Below are positions 9,301-16,110 of a DNA stretch of 30,563 nucleotides, in pieces. The stretch is taken from IMG/VR virus record IMGVR_UViG_3300008219_000060, positions 1 through 30,563 of that record; one strand, given 5' to 3'. Made by a program: the position numbers and the translations under genes. Within the stretch, counting starts at the first letter, position 1, and each line of letters starts with the position of its first letter. The stretch is from a virus. The notes below the pieces were generated by a model, which had not been told where the DNA came from, did not search any database, and saw only the letters and a program-made list of their open reading frames with translations.

Positions 9301-9770
9301 GAGCCAAGCACTTCTGGGGAGCAGTTGCATGTGAAAGGCCGAAGAACAAAAAGAAATTTCTAAATAACATTGAAGCCTTCGCTTCGGAAGGAGAGTTTAG
9401 CGATGAAGAGAGGATTAGACATATTTCCGATTTGACCGGAGTGTTCCCATTTGATATCGTTGTGAACAAAGATGTTCAGAGGAAACTACAAGAATACTGC
9501 GTCCCTCCTTTGGGAGACTGGGATGACGATCTGGAGGTCGCTTGGTTTATTCCCAGGGAGATAGTGAGAAAAAAGACAAAGAATGGTAAAGATTATTGGG
9601 TCGTTAGAGTTCTTGATCCAACTTCGACTATTACGAGTATTAAATGTTGGGGGGTTAAAAAAGAAGATGAGTTACACATTAACCGTCCCTACATGGCTAG
9701 GCTAGATTATGATGAACAATGGGGATTTTCTACGCGCTCTATCAGACATAACTTTAAACTACTCGGATAG
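6345..9770 (+). CDS. dnaE: DNA polymerase III alpha subunit (bacterial C-family replicative polymerase)
   Basis: A 1141-residue C-family polymerase. I chose GTG at 6345 because GGAGGA (6335-6340) lies at correct spacing; a TTG at 6333 would add four residues but sits only about 5 bases from the predicted transcript start. The N-terminal PHP domain shows likely metal ligands (H14, H16, H49 in TDHGN, E79, H132, D257, H259), so it may be an active proofreading nuclease. A lysine/glutamate-rich insert at about 87-131 interrupts it. The polymerase core has GPGRGSAAGSLLSYVLGIT, PDIDYD with D469 and D471, and KFDFLGL with D634, the three catalytic aspartates. GYGFNKSHAVSYS and a helix-hairpin-helix (IKGLGEAAI) follow, then an OB-like end. 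It copies phage DNA, probably with the DnaB helicase. Confidence 0.95.
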   Translation: MERKKSSIPFVGLHAHSVVGSPFDALGYPQEHMDFAYENGSEALALTDHGNANGMSYQILHARKMKEQGKNFKPIFGVEAYFLPSIDKWKEAYEKAKEDKKEARKLKNSDNMSIENEGDSKSKANIIKKKNHLILIAQNQVGLNNIFALISKSYEGDNRYRYPRVDYKLLEEHNEGVIASSACLGGVYAGNYWDNRDDGSDAVLNAMRETTERMQAIFGDRWYGELQWFSAPEQHELNKHIIQMAEEYSMELISTADSHYPTPDAWKDRELYKRLGFLGRAQKPEWMTDELPVDIEELGMELFPKNGDQMWESYKKYSSMCGIEYDDELILNSITNTHKIAFERIEDFMPDSTVRLPGFVVPPDHTATGALTKLAIEGLKNMNLHKKLNYVDRLKEEIKVIDERGFSKYFLTMKAIADRANDVMLAGPGRGSAAGSLLSYVLGITQIDPIKYDLLFSRFIRRDAKDYPDIDYDVSDRMKLTNLLIDEWGADTVVPISNYNTLQLRSLIKDVSKFYNVPFTEVNPVTSKMIQEATPAAKKKHGIKSGVYVPTFEETMEFSTTLRNYLDKYPFIKTHIEAIYGSVRSISRHAGGVVIGEQLDKYMPLISNKGVVQTPWSEGQNVRHLEPLGFIKFDFLGLSTLRMIEVAIEHILERHHGMKNVTYNDIRKYYNETLHPDVIDLNDENVYQNIFHKGNFAGVFQFTQEGAQEFCVKAKPKNIIDISAITSIYRPGPLGANVDKSYVEAKDSPENIHYIHPLLREVTQETYGFLIFQEQIALLAHKLGNNISLDEGNALRKLLTKKGTGSAVSAKIKIEKKFIEGCMEKGIDKISAEKLWANFEYFSGYGFNKSHAVSYSVLSYQCAWLLNYYPSEWVAAFLDREPEGRKEQAINIAKKMGYEIQPIDINLSTTKWVISEDNKSLIQPFNSIKGLGEAAIKQIIDNRPFHTAEELLFNEDISYSKLNKRALDVLCRCGALDNLIDERFTGAKHFWGAVACERPKNKKKFLNNIEAFASEGEFSDEERIRHISDLTGVFPFDIVVNKDVQRKLQEYCVPPLGDWDDDLEVAWFIPREIVRKKTKNGKDYWVVRVLDPTSTITSIKCWGVKKEDELHINRPYMARLDYDEQWGFSTRSIRHNFKLLG

Positions 9771-9781
9771 TGCTTTATAAT
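9753..9781 (+). promoter_or_regulatory. Likely sigma-70 promoter for first tail-fibre gene
   Basis: TTTAAA at 9753-9758, a 17-base spacer, then a perfect TATAAT at 9776-9781. The -35 lies in the end of the polymerase gene and the -10 is just past its stop. A CTATTTAA box follows at 9790-9797 and could be a second, late-type start signal for the same gene. Confidence 0.55.
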
Positions 9782-9826
9782 AGTTTTAACTATTTAAGAT
9801 GAAAGAGAGTACCAAGAGAGTAGTGC

Positions 9827-10969
9827 ATGGGTAGTTTCGGTAAGTTTAGCGCGGGCGTTAAGTCGGGCCTGAAAGCAGGCAGGCTAGGGCACATGAAAGA
9901 CGTCAGTACACTTGCGTCTTATGACTTAGGACTTCTTAGGTACGATGCTGATGAGAAAACTTGGACAGCAGCCCCCGGAGACGTAAAAATACGTGGCGAC
10001 ACCTTTTTAACTGGCGCGCACAGGATACTGGGCGATCTATACGTAACTGGAACTGCGTATTTACAAAATACAGTAATCAAACACAAAACTCAATTTAGCT
10101 CTTCTGGGGCTAGTATATTTGGAGATGATTATACGGATTCTCACCAGTTCACTGGGTCTATTTTTTACAGTCAAAACATGTCGGGTGCCTTGTCTATTAG
10201 TTCGAATGCTTTGACTGCATCGTATTTAAAAGTTACTGGCTCCACGACACTAGGTAACTACACTTATACCTGGCCCTCTGCTTCTGGCGACTCCAATCAA
10301 GTTTTAACTATTGATGGCGGTGGCGGCCTTGAGTGGGCAGCCGTGGGTGTGGGGGACAACGACTACGCGACTAATGGGGATGAATATGTCGGTAATAGAA
10401 CTATTGGCAATATCACAAACTATACTCTTGGAGCCATAACGAACAATAAACAAAGAATTCATATAACAGGCGAAGGCCAGGGTGGCTTTGTCGGGGTGGG
10501 CGTTTCCGGTAGTGAGGTAACAAACATGTTAACGTTACCAAATATTCCAAACGTGTCTGGGTCGGGCAAAGCTGGTAGTTGGAGAACATATAGTTCCCGC
10601 AGATACAAGAAAAATATTGAAACAATAGAGAACCCCATCCCAACAGTAATGGAGTTAAGGGGAGTGACCTTCCAGTGGAAAAACGGCGACGTGAGCGACG
10701 TGGGATTTATCGCAGAGGAAGTTGGAGCCGTTCTCCCTGAGATTGTAGAATACGAGGCAAACGGTGTAGATGCGGAAAGCATGGAGTATTCTAAAATAGG
10801 ACCTTTACTTGTTGAAGTGGCCAAAGAACAACAAAAAATGATAAAGGGTCTTGATATAGCTTTAGTCACTCTTAGAGATGATTTTGAATACTACAAATTG
10901 CCTTGGTGGAGAAAAATATTCCTGTGGGTAAAAAGAAAGTTTAAAAAAGATAGTAAACAATTACAATGA
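9827..10969 (+). CDS. Tail-fibre-like protein with C-terminal S74 intramolecular chaperone
   Basis: A 380-residue protein. The N-terminus (to about 60) is mixed. Residues 60-250 are a Gly/Ser/Thr-rich beta-repeat region typical of trimeric fibres. Residues 250-345 match the S74 self-cleaving chaperone domain: SSRRYKKNI, with S256 and K261 as the likely Ser-Lys pair, followed by ELRGVTFQWKNG, VGFIAEEVGAVLPEIV and EYSKIGPLLVEVAKEQQ. This domain helps the fibre trimerise and then cuts itself off. Unusually the protein continues about 35 residues beyond the usual coiled coil, ending in a tryptophan-rich and strongly basic tail (LPWWRKIFLWVKRKFKK) that looks membrane-active or nucleic-acid-binding. 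A second S74 protein follows directly. Start at ATG 9827 is supported by an upstream GAGAG. Confidence 0.85.
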   Translation: MGSFGKFSAGVKSGLKAGRLGHMKDVSTLASYDLGLLRYDADEKTWTAAPGDVKIRGDTFLTGAHRILGDLYVTGTAYLQNTVIKHKTQFSSSGASIFGDDYTDSHQFTGSIFYSQNMSGALSISSNALTASYLKVTGSTTLGNYTYTWPSASGDSNQVLTIDGGGGLEWAAVGVGDNDYATNGDEYVGNRTIGNITNYTLGAITNNKQRIHITGEGQGGFVGVGVSGSEVTNMLTLPNIPNVSGSGKAGSWRTYSSRRYKKNIETIENPIPTVMELRGVTFQWKNGDVSDVGFIAEEVGAVLPEIVEYEANGVDAESMEYSKIGPLLVEVAKEQQKMIKGLDIALVTLRDDFEYYKLPWWRKIFLWVKRKFKKDSKQLQ

Positions 10970-11039
10970 TGTAGAATAAAAAGCTGTAGGGGACTTCATT
11001 TTATAGTTAATAACCTCTTATTTGATACTACTTAAAAGT

Positions 11040-11061
11040 GGCCCGAGGGAGACCTTGGGTC
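11040..11061 (+). terminator. Stem-loop between the two fibre genes
   Basis: GGCCCGAGG (11040-11048) can pair with CCTTGGGTC (11053-11061) over nine pairs, two of them G-U, around a GAGA tetraloop of the GNRA class. There is no U-run right after it, so it may be a weak or assisted terminator, or a stabilising 5' leader structure for the fibre mRNA. The rest of 10970-11101 is AT-rich with no clear gene. Confidence 0.4.
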
Positions 11062-11101
11062 CCATAATTAATAAATTATCAAAATATAGGGGGATATATT
11101 T

Positions 11102-13498
11102 ATGTCTATTATAATTTCCGGATCAGGAGTCCGTACTGGTGACAGTACAGTTAAGGTTCTTGAATTCGGCACGGAAGGCACGTTGACACTCAACGGTGAC
11201 CTTTCCACAACCGGCTCTGCCGGATTTGCTGCGATTACTGCTACCGGTCTTGCTTCGCTTGACGGTGGTATTAATGTCAATGACTCTCTGACAGTTTCGA
11301 ATGCTGGCGCTGTCGCTGGTGCAACTAGCATTGATGCTTCTGGCGATCTAACGGTCGGCACAATCACCAACGCTGAGTTCACCGTTGATGCGAGTGGCAA
11401 CACTGATATCGATGGCACTCTAAACGTTGAAGGTGTGCCTACCTTTCAGGCGGCAGCGGTCTTTTCTAGCGGTATCACAACTGCCGGCGCTATCGGCGGC
11501 GGTACTACTCTCGCTTTAACCGGATTAGCTAGCGTTGCGTCCATCTCGATGGATGACGGTTCTACACTTGGCCCAGATTCTGTGGCTGATTTGTGGACGT
11601 TCAATGCTGATGGTGACACTATCCAGAAGGACGGTGCATACGATTTTAATCTTGCTTCACATGATGGAACAAACGGTCTAAAGCTTGGTGGTGTACTCGT
11701 TAATGCGTCTGCTGCTGATCTCAACTTTACTAATGTTGCGGCGGCAGGCACAGCCGAGGCCTCCAAGGCTGTGGTTGTAGATTCCAACAAGGACATCTCT
11801 GGCCTCCGTGCCGTCTCCGCTACGTCGTATACGGACGGAACGGCTACGCTAACCGGTGGTAGATTCGCTGCTCTAGCTGATCTTACTGCGTCTTACGCCA
11901 AGATCGGTGTTCTTGATGTTGTGACTATCAACAGCAAGACCACGACGATTGAGAATGTTGAAATTTCGGCTTCACTTATGATTCTTTCTGATGGTGCGAC
12001 TGCTGCCAATGAAGCTGACGGCTCCGGTCTTTGGCTCAGCGGCGCTAACGCGTTCTTCGGGTGGAACAATTCCAAGGCGGCGTTAAGTGCAAGTCACAAA
12101 ATGTTCGTTAACGGAAATATGGAACTTGGCTCTGGCGCATCGCTTGTTATTGGCAGCGCTGCTCTGACTGAGGCTGAACTTGAGAAGCTCGACGGCATCA
12201 CTAACGGCACCGCCGCTGCTTCTAAAGCAATGGTTCTAGACGCTAGTGCCGACATCACTGGCGCTCGTAACCTTACGATTTCTGGTGAACTTGATGCAGC
12301 AACAGGTGACTTCTCTGGCGACATTGATGTTGATGGTACGGCCAACCTGGATGCTGTTGATATCGATGGTGCCGTTCAACTAGATGGCACTTTCACTAGT
12401 GGTGTAGACGGCACAGGCTATGATTTTAAGTTATTTGGCGACACAGCCGGAGCGTATATGCTTTGGGATGAATCAGCGGATGATTTAAAATTGGTTGGTG
12501 CTGCCGGCATGACAATCGCATCTGATCTTGATGTTGACGGTACAACTAATCTTGATGCTGTCGATATCGATGGCGCTGTTCAGCTTGATGGCACGCTTAC
12601 GGTTGGTGTTGATGGCACAGGCTATGATGTTAAGTTATTTGGTGACACCGCCAGTGCTTACATGCTCTGGGACACATCTGCGGATGACTTGGTTTTTGCT
12701 GGCGCTGCTGGTATTAACATTCCTGCTAGCAGGCTTCAAATTGCAAGCACAGTTGTCGCAGCTACCGCTGCTCAAATTGACTTTAATGTTGTTACTGCTG
12801 GTACTGCTGCAGCTTCTAAATCTGTTGTTCTTGATGGTAGTAAGAATATTGCTACTATCGGTACAATTGGTTGTGGTGCAATTACTTCAACTGGTGCTTC
12901 GACCATGGGTTCGTTGAACGTCGGAGGTACTCTGGCGTGCGACACTAGCCTCACACTTGATGCTGTTGCTATTAATGCAACTGAGTTAGGGTACATCGAC
13001 GGTGTTACTGCTGGTACTGCTCTAGCTTCCAAGGCTCTTGTCCTTGATTCCGACAAGGCCGTTACGGGGATTACTAGTCTAACTGGCAGTACGCTCACGG
13101 CGACCGCTATGTTCTCTGGCTCAACTATGGCTCTCATGGGTGCATCCCTTGGGTCGGGCCAGGCTATTATTGTTCCTGAGACTTTTGGGGTTAAAGCTGG
13201 ACAATTCATCACCTACTCGGACGCTTCTCTCAAGAAGAATATCAAGCCGCTTGGTAATGCTATTGAGAAGGTCATGTCAATGAGGGGCGTTTCTTACGAA
13301 ATGAAGAATGCTGACAATTCTCGTAAAGAGATCGGATTCATCGCACAAGAGATGAAAAATACAGTACCAGAAGTTGTCTATGGCGCAAGCGATGGAGAAT
13401 ATGGTATTGACTATGCGAAACTAACGTCAGTCCTCGTAGAGGCAGTCAAGGCCCAGCAATCACAGATTGATGAGCTTAAAGCTTTGCTAAAGAAATAA
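11102..13498 (+). CDS. Large repetitive tail-fibre protein with C-terminal S74 chaperone
   Basis: A 798-residue fibre. Most of it is short beta-repeats rich in Ala, Gly, Ser, Thr and Asp with almost no Cys. GTAxASKxxVLD occurs four times (at 11747, 12206, 12800 and 13013). Two 61-codon units repeat at 12326-12508 and 12530-12712. The end (about 700-798) is the S74 domain: SDASLKKNI with S706 and K711, MRGVSYEMKN, IGFIAQEMKNTVPEVV, DYAKLTSVLVEAVKAQQ and a final coiled coil. S74 domains trimerise the fibre and are released by self-cleavage. It probably binds the host surface. Base use differs from neighbours: many GCT, GGT and GGC codons and higher GC, fitting very high expression or separate ancestry. 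AGGGGGA precedes the ATG. Confidence 0.9.
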   Translation: MSIIISGSGVRTGDSTVKVLEFGTEGTLTLNGDLSTTGSAGFAAITATGLASLDGGINVNDSLTVSNAGAVAGATSIDASGDLTVGTITNAEFTVDASGNTDIDGTLNVEGVPTFQAAAVFSSGITTAGAIGGGTTLALTGLASVASISMDDGSTLGPDSVADLWTFNADGDTIQKDGAYDFNLASHDGTNGLKLGGVLVNASAADLNFTNVAAAGTAEASKAVVVDSNKDISGLRAVSATSYTDGTATLTGGRFAALADLTASYAKIGVLDVVTINSKTTTIENVEISASLMILSDGATAANEADGSGLWLSGANAFFGWNNSKAALSASHKMFVNGNMELGSGASLVIGSAALTEAELEKLDGITNGTAAASKAMVLDASADITGARNLTISGELDAATGDFSGDIDVDGTANLDAVDIDGAVQLDGTFTSGVDGTGYDFKLFGDTAGAYMLWDESADDLKLVGAAGMTIASDLDVDGTTNLDAVDIDGAVQLDGTLTVGVDGTGYDVKLFGDTASAYMLWDTSADDLVFAGAAGINIPASRLQIASTVVAATAAQIDFNVVTAGTAAASKSVVLDGSKNIATIGTIGCGAITSTGASTMGSLNVGGTLACDTSLTLDAVAINATELGYIDGVTAGTALASKALVLDSDKAVTGITSLTGSTLTATAMFSGSTMALMGASLGSGQAIIVPETFGVKAGQFITYSDASLKKNIKPLGNAIEKVMSMRGVSYEMKNADNSRKEIGFIAQEMKNTVPEVVYGASDGEYGIDYAKLTSVLVEAVKAQQSQIDELKALLKK
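12326..12712 (+). repeat. Two 183-base repeats in the fibre gene
   Basis: Copy A is 12326-12508 and copy B 12530-12712, each 61 codons, separated by 21 bases (period 204 bases, 68 codons). Both encode DVDGT.NLDAVDIDGAVQLD followed by a GTGYD.KLFGDTA.AYMLWD block and a closing GAAG. The protein copies are nearly identical while third codon positions have diverged, so selection keeps the repeat and the duplication is not very recent. Confidence 0.9.
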
Positions 13499-13547
13499 AA
13501 TAACTTTTGTTATTTTCGTGATTAACGTTTAGTGTTTTTCACAATGG

Positions 13548-13586
13548 GCCGGGGGGGAAGAAATTCCCCCCCGGCTTCATGCTTTT
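13548..13586 (+). terminator. Strong intrinsic terminator after the fibre gene
   Basis: GCCGGGGGGGAA (13548-13559) pairs perfectly with TTCCCCCCCGGC (13564-13575): 12 base pairs around a GAAA tetraloop (GNRA). A T-run within GCTTTTTG (13581-13588) follows after five bases. It closes the tail-fibre transcription unit, insulating it from the dUTPase operon. Confidence 0.85.
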
Positions 13587-13591
13587 TGTTA

Positions 13592-13620
13592 TTGACAAGA
13601 AAAAAAAATAATGTTACCTT
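13592..13620 (+). promoter_or_regulatory. Sigma-70 promoter of the dUTPase operon
   Basis: A perfect TTGACA at 13592-13597, a 17-base spacer containing an uninterrupted A9 tract, then TACCTT at 13615-13620. It lies just after the terminator, so transcription of dut, the DUF3310 gene, the IMPDH/GMPR gene and the next two genes restarts here. Confidence 0.7.
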
Positions 13621-13645
13621 AAATTATTAAATCGAAGGAGCCAGT

Positions 13646-14098
13646 ATGCTACTTGAATATTGTAAGTTACGCAAAGATGTGAAAAGTCCATCGAGATCTA
13701 ATCCATCAGATGCGGGACTTGATGTTTTTTATAATCCGGAGAACAATAAAAATATTAACTTGAGACCTGGAGAGAGTGCTATTCTACCAACCGGACTTAA
13801 ATTTGGAGTTCCACACGGTTATATGCTTCAAGTCATGAACAGGTCCAGCATGGCAGCGAAAAGAGGGCTCATAGTTGGAGCCCATTGCATTGATGCAGGA
13901 TATGATGGGGAGGTATTCATAGACCTACACAACATCAATCTTAAAGATACGGTAATCAAACCCGGAGAGAAGATTGCTCAAGTAGTTTTAGTTCCCGTTG
14001 TCCATTTCAGACCGGTCGAGTCGCGGGATAATCTATATGAAGATCCAATAGCGATTACAAATAGAGGCGACGGAGCCTTGGGGAGTACAGGGTCATGA
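13646..14098 (+). CDS. dut: dUTP diphosphatase (trimeric dUTPase)
   Basis: A 150-residue dUTPase that splits dUTP to dUMP and pyrophosphate, keeping uracil out of DNA and supplying dUMP for dTMP synthesis. All five family motifs are present in order: DAGLD (22-26), NRSSMA (65-70), the catalytic-site IDAGYDGE (82-89), GEKIAQ (107-112) and the C-terminal nucleotide-capping RGDGALGSTG (140-149). Length is normal for the family. Motif II reads NRSS rather than the more usual GRSS/PRSS. GAAGGAG lies upstream of the ATG. The stop overlaps the next start (ATGA). Confidence 0.95.
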   Translation: MLLEYCKLRKDVKSPSRSNPSDAGLDVFYNPENNKNINLRPGESAILPTGLKFGVPHGYMLQVMNRSSMAAKRGLIVGAHCIDAGYDGEVFIDLHNINLKDTVIKPGEKIAQVVLVPVVHFRPVESRDNLYEDPIAITNRGDGALGSTGS

Positions 14099-14370
14099 GC
14101 ATAGCTAATTTGCATGAGAGGGACAGGAGAGGAATACCTCGCGAAATAAAACAAAAAGAAATGGTTGATCACCCGACACACTACAAGCCGGAGGGATCGA
14201 AATACGAGGCCATTGATGTTATAGAAGACTGGGATTTAGGGTTTAATGATGGCAATGCAGTAAAATACATTTGTCGCCATAGGTTCAAAGGCAGCCCGGT
14301 ACAAGATTTGGAGAAAGCCATTTGGTATCTCAAAAGACATTTAGAAAACATTAAAAAGGAGACAGAGTGA
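14095..14370 (+). CDS. DUF3310 family protein
   Basis: A 91-residue protein whose core, VDHPTHYKPEGSKYEAIDVIEDWDLGFNDGNAVKYICRHRFKG followed by DLEKAIWYLKRHLE in the reading frame, matches the phage DUF3310 (SaV-like) family: HPxHY, E.IDVIE, GNAVKYICR and D..KA.WYL. Such proteins are common in phages among nucleotide-metabolism genes. Their function is not established, though some are annotated as nucleotide kinases. The N-terminal 25 residues are basic and variable. It is overlapped by the dut stop (ATGA) and by the next start (GTGA), so it is tightly coupled to dUTPase and the purine enzyme. Confidence 0.85.
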   Translation: MSIANLHERDRRGIPREIKQKEMVDHPTHYKPEGSKYEAIDVIEDWDLGFNDGNAVKYICRHRFKGSPVQDLEKAIWYLKRHLENIKKETE

Positions 14371-15374
14371 AAGAAGCACTATCATTTGACGATGTATTAC
14401 TTGTTCCTCAATATAGCGAGATAGAAAGTCGGTCTAAAGTCTCTACACGAAGCGATCTAGATTCGGATAACACGTACCGACTACCGGTTATTTCCAGCCC
14501 GATGGACACGGTTACAGAAGTCGAAATGGCTAAAGCTATGGCTAAAGCGGGTGGTCTTGGAGTTATACATAGATATAATACAATCGATAAACAAAAAGAT
14601 ATCTTTGTTGCCTGTGAAGGAAATCCTGCGGTGGCTATCGGAGCTACAGGTGATTTTATGGAAAGAGCGACATATCTTTTTAACCATGGAGCCAAAATCT
14701 TCTGTGTAGACACTGCGCACGGACACCACTCAGCGATGCGAAGGTGTCTTTCGGCTCTTAGAGAAAGATTTGATGAGGACATCCATATCATGGCTGGCAA
14801 TGTGGCTACACGAGAGGCTTTTGACGATCTGGCTTCGTGGGGCGCAAACAGTATTAGAGTTGGGATTGGTTCCGGAGCTATCTGTTCAACGAGATTGGTG
14901 GCGGGGAGCGGGATGCCGGTTTTTCAAAGCATCATAGAGTGTGCCAAATCGACTAGTAACGCCGCTCTTATCGCAGATGGAGGAGTGAGAACAACTGGTG
15001 ACATGGTTAAAGCGCTCGCCGCTGGAGCAGACTTTGTAATGATTGGCTCCATGCTTGCCGGGACCAAAGAGAGTCCCGGAGAGATATTCACAGGCAATGA
15101 TGGCAAGAAATACAAAGTCTATAGAGGAATGGCGTCAAAGGCGGCTCAAGTTGATTGGAGAGGAAGCTCCTCCACACCGGAAGGGATATCTACGACTATT
15201 CCATATAAAGGAAAGGTATCGCATGTTTTGGCCGATATCCAAGGAGGGATCAATAGCGGCCTTTCGTACAGCGGGTGTGCCACCATTCAAGAACTAAGGA
15301 ATAAGTGTGAATTTATTCGCCAGACCCCCGCAGGACAACATGAGAGCTATACTCACATATTAACAAGGAAATAA
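14367..15374 (+). CDS. IMP dehydrogenase / GMP reductase family enzyme lacking CBS domains
   Basis: A 335-residue TIM-barrel enzyme. It opens [17 protein letters not shown], then [16 protein letters not shown], a phosphate/nucleotide strand AGNVATRE, and the catalytic loop [11 protein letters not shown] with C173. [10 protein letters not shown] and [13 protein letters not shown] bind the IMP phosphate. There are no CBS regulatory domains, as in GMP reductases and a few short IMPDHs. [10 protein letters not shown] resembles IMPDH (YRGMGS), whereas the end [20 protein letters not shown] then EFIR resembles GMP reductase. It therefore acts on guanine nucleotide balance: IMP to XMP, or GMP to IMP. 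I cannot decide which. GTG start with AAGGAG at 14355-14360, coupled to the previous stop. Confidence 0.88.
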   Translation: MKEALSFDDVLLVPQYSEIESRSKVSTRSDLDSDNTYRLPVISSPMDTVTEVEMAKAMAKAGGLGVIHRYNTIDKQKDIFVACEGNPAVAIGATGDFMERATYLFNHGAKIFCVDTAHGHHSAMRRCLSALRERFDEDIHIMAGNVATREAFDDLASWGANSIRVGIGSGAICSTRLVAGSGMPVFQSIIECAKSTSNAALIADGGVRTTGDMVKALAAGADFVMIGSMLAGTKESPGEIFTGNDGKKYKVYRGMASKAAQVDWRGSSSTPEGISTTIPYKGKVSHVLADIQGGINSGLSYSGCATIQELRNKCEFIRQTPAGQHESYTHILTRK

Positions 15375-15375
15375 A

Positions 15376-15804
15376 ATGAGTGAAGAAAAGAAGCATTCGA
15401 ACAAAACTAGAAAAGGGGATGATAGGGACTGGGTACGCGGTCGAATGAACCCCGATGCTAGAATAAGAGATGCAACTATTCCTGGCATGGACGAAAGAAA
15501 GAAGATAATGTTCTACGATTCTGCAAAAAGACGAACGGACCTTAATATTAAATTAAAATACGACAACATCAAACAGTCCGAGTTTTTCAGGGTAATGATC
15601 TCCGGTTATTTAGAATGTGATCCTCATATACTGTCTTTCATTGAGGAATATAAAGAAAAAATGGAGATACACAACGTAGCGAAACGCAGTAAATCTAAGA
15701 GATTAAGAAAAAAAGCAGAAGAAACAAAAAAAACATTTTCTTTAGATGATGGCGATATTGAAGATCTTTTCGATATAATTGCGGAGGAACACCCAGAGCT
15801 ATGA
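15376..15804 (+). CDS. Small basic protein, possible ribbon-helix-helix fold
   Basis: A 142-residue unrecognised protein, about a third charged. The centre (about 52-95) reads RTDLNIKLKYDNIKQSEFFRVMISGYLECD, a strand followed by two helices in the spacing of ribbon-helix-helix DNA-binding proteins. That is pattern only, not a family match. A lysine/arginine-rich linker (KRSKSKRLRKKAEETKK) follows, and then an acidic tail (DDGDIEDLFDIIAEEHPEL). The ATG is one base after the stop of the purine enzyme, and the gene overlaps the mini-sigma gene by 4 bases (ATGA). A regulatory role alongside that protein is plausible but unproven. Confidence 0.7.
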   Translation: MSEEKKHSNKTRKGDDRDWVRGRMNPDARIRDATIPGMDERKKIMFYDSAKRRTDLNIKLKYDNIKQSEFFRVMISGYLECDPHILSFIEEYKEKMEIHNVAKRSKSKRLRKKAEETKKTFSLDDGDIEDLFDIIAEEHPEL

Positions 15805-16040
15805 AATGTTTAGAAAAGTGCAGAGAGTATAAAACGTCATGCCCCAATACTAGTTGTAGGCTTTGGATAGACTACGATACCGAGTATAATTGTGTTTTAG
15901 AAACTATAGACAAGTGTATCGATATTGAGAATAGGCCACTAACCCTCCAAGAAGTCGGCGAGAGATTAAAGCTTAGTTTTGTTAGGATAAAACAAATAGA
16001 AACCGAGGCTATGAAAAAATTAGCAAAGCTGCTAGAATAA
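15801..16040 (+). CDS. Cys-rich mini sigma-factor: sigma-70 region 4 domain protein
   Basis: A 79-residue protein with two halves. Residues 45-78 (LTLQEVGERLKLSFVRIKQI, then ETEAMKKLAKLL) match sigma region 4, the helix-turn-helix that reads the -35 box (TLeEVG....vtrERIRQIE..AL.KL). Residues 1-40 contain six cysteines (3, 7, 14, 19, 31, 39); the C-x3-C-x6-C-x4-C block could bind zinc. Regions 1-3 of a normal sigma factor are missing. A free region 4 may sit on the flap of RNA polymerase, as T4 late factors do, so it is a candidate switch for late transcription. It overlaps the previous gene (ATGA) and ends a metabolic operon. The region 4 match is good; the zinc and late-factor ideas are inference. 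Confidence 0.8.
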   Translation: MKCLEKCREYKTSCPNTSCRLWIDYDTEYNCVLETIDKCIDIENRPLTLQEVGERLKLSFVRIKQIETEAMKKLAKLLE

Positions 16041-16066
16041 TATTTAGAATTTACGCAGTTAGGGTA

Positions 16067-16074
16067 CTATTTAT
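16067..16074 (+). promoter_or_regulatory. CTATTTAT box, candidate late promoter
   Basis: CTATTTAT lies 36 bases ahead of the acidic-protein start. Similar boxes are at 9790-9797, 21351-21358 and 24728-24735, each near a gene start. No good -35 TTGACA lies at the proper distance. It could be the phage's own late promoter element, but such AT-rich octamers also occur by chance. Confidence 0.3.
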
Positions 16075-16110
16075 TCGTGCAAGTCTTTAATACACACTAG
16101 GAGCACTACA

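Noticed and set aside
11095-11103. A further CTATTTAT-type box before the large fibre gene
   Set aside because: The sequence is TATATTTTATG, with one T too many, and it runs into the start codon, so it could not place a transcript start upstream of the gene.
12528-12917. 129-residue leucine-rich open frame inside the fibre gene
   Set aside because: It is an alternate frame of the repeat-rich fibre, with monotonous Leu/Met content caused by GCT/GTT codons read one base off. No ribosome site, and the overlying S74 fibre is certain.
15043-15297. 84-residue + frame inside the IMPDH/GMPR gene
   Set aside because: Shadow frame of a gene with clear catalytic motifs; no ribosome site or recognisable content.
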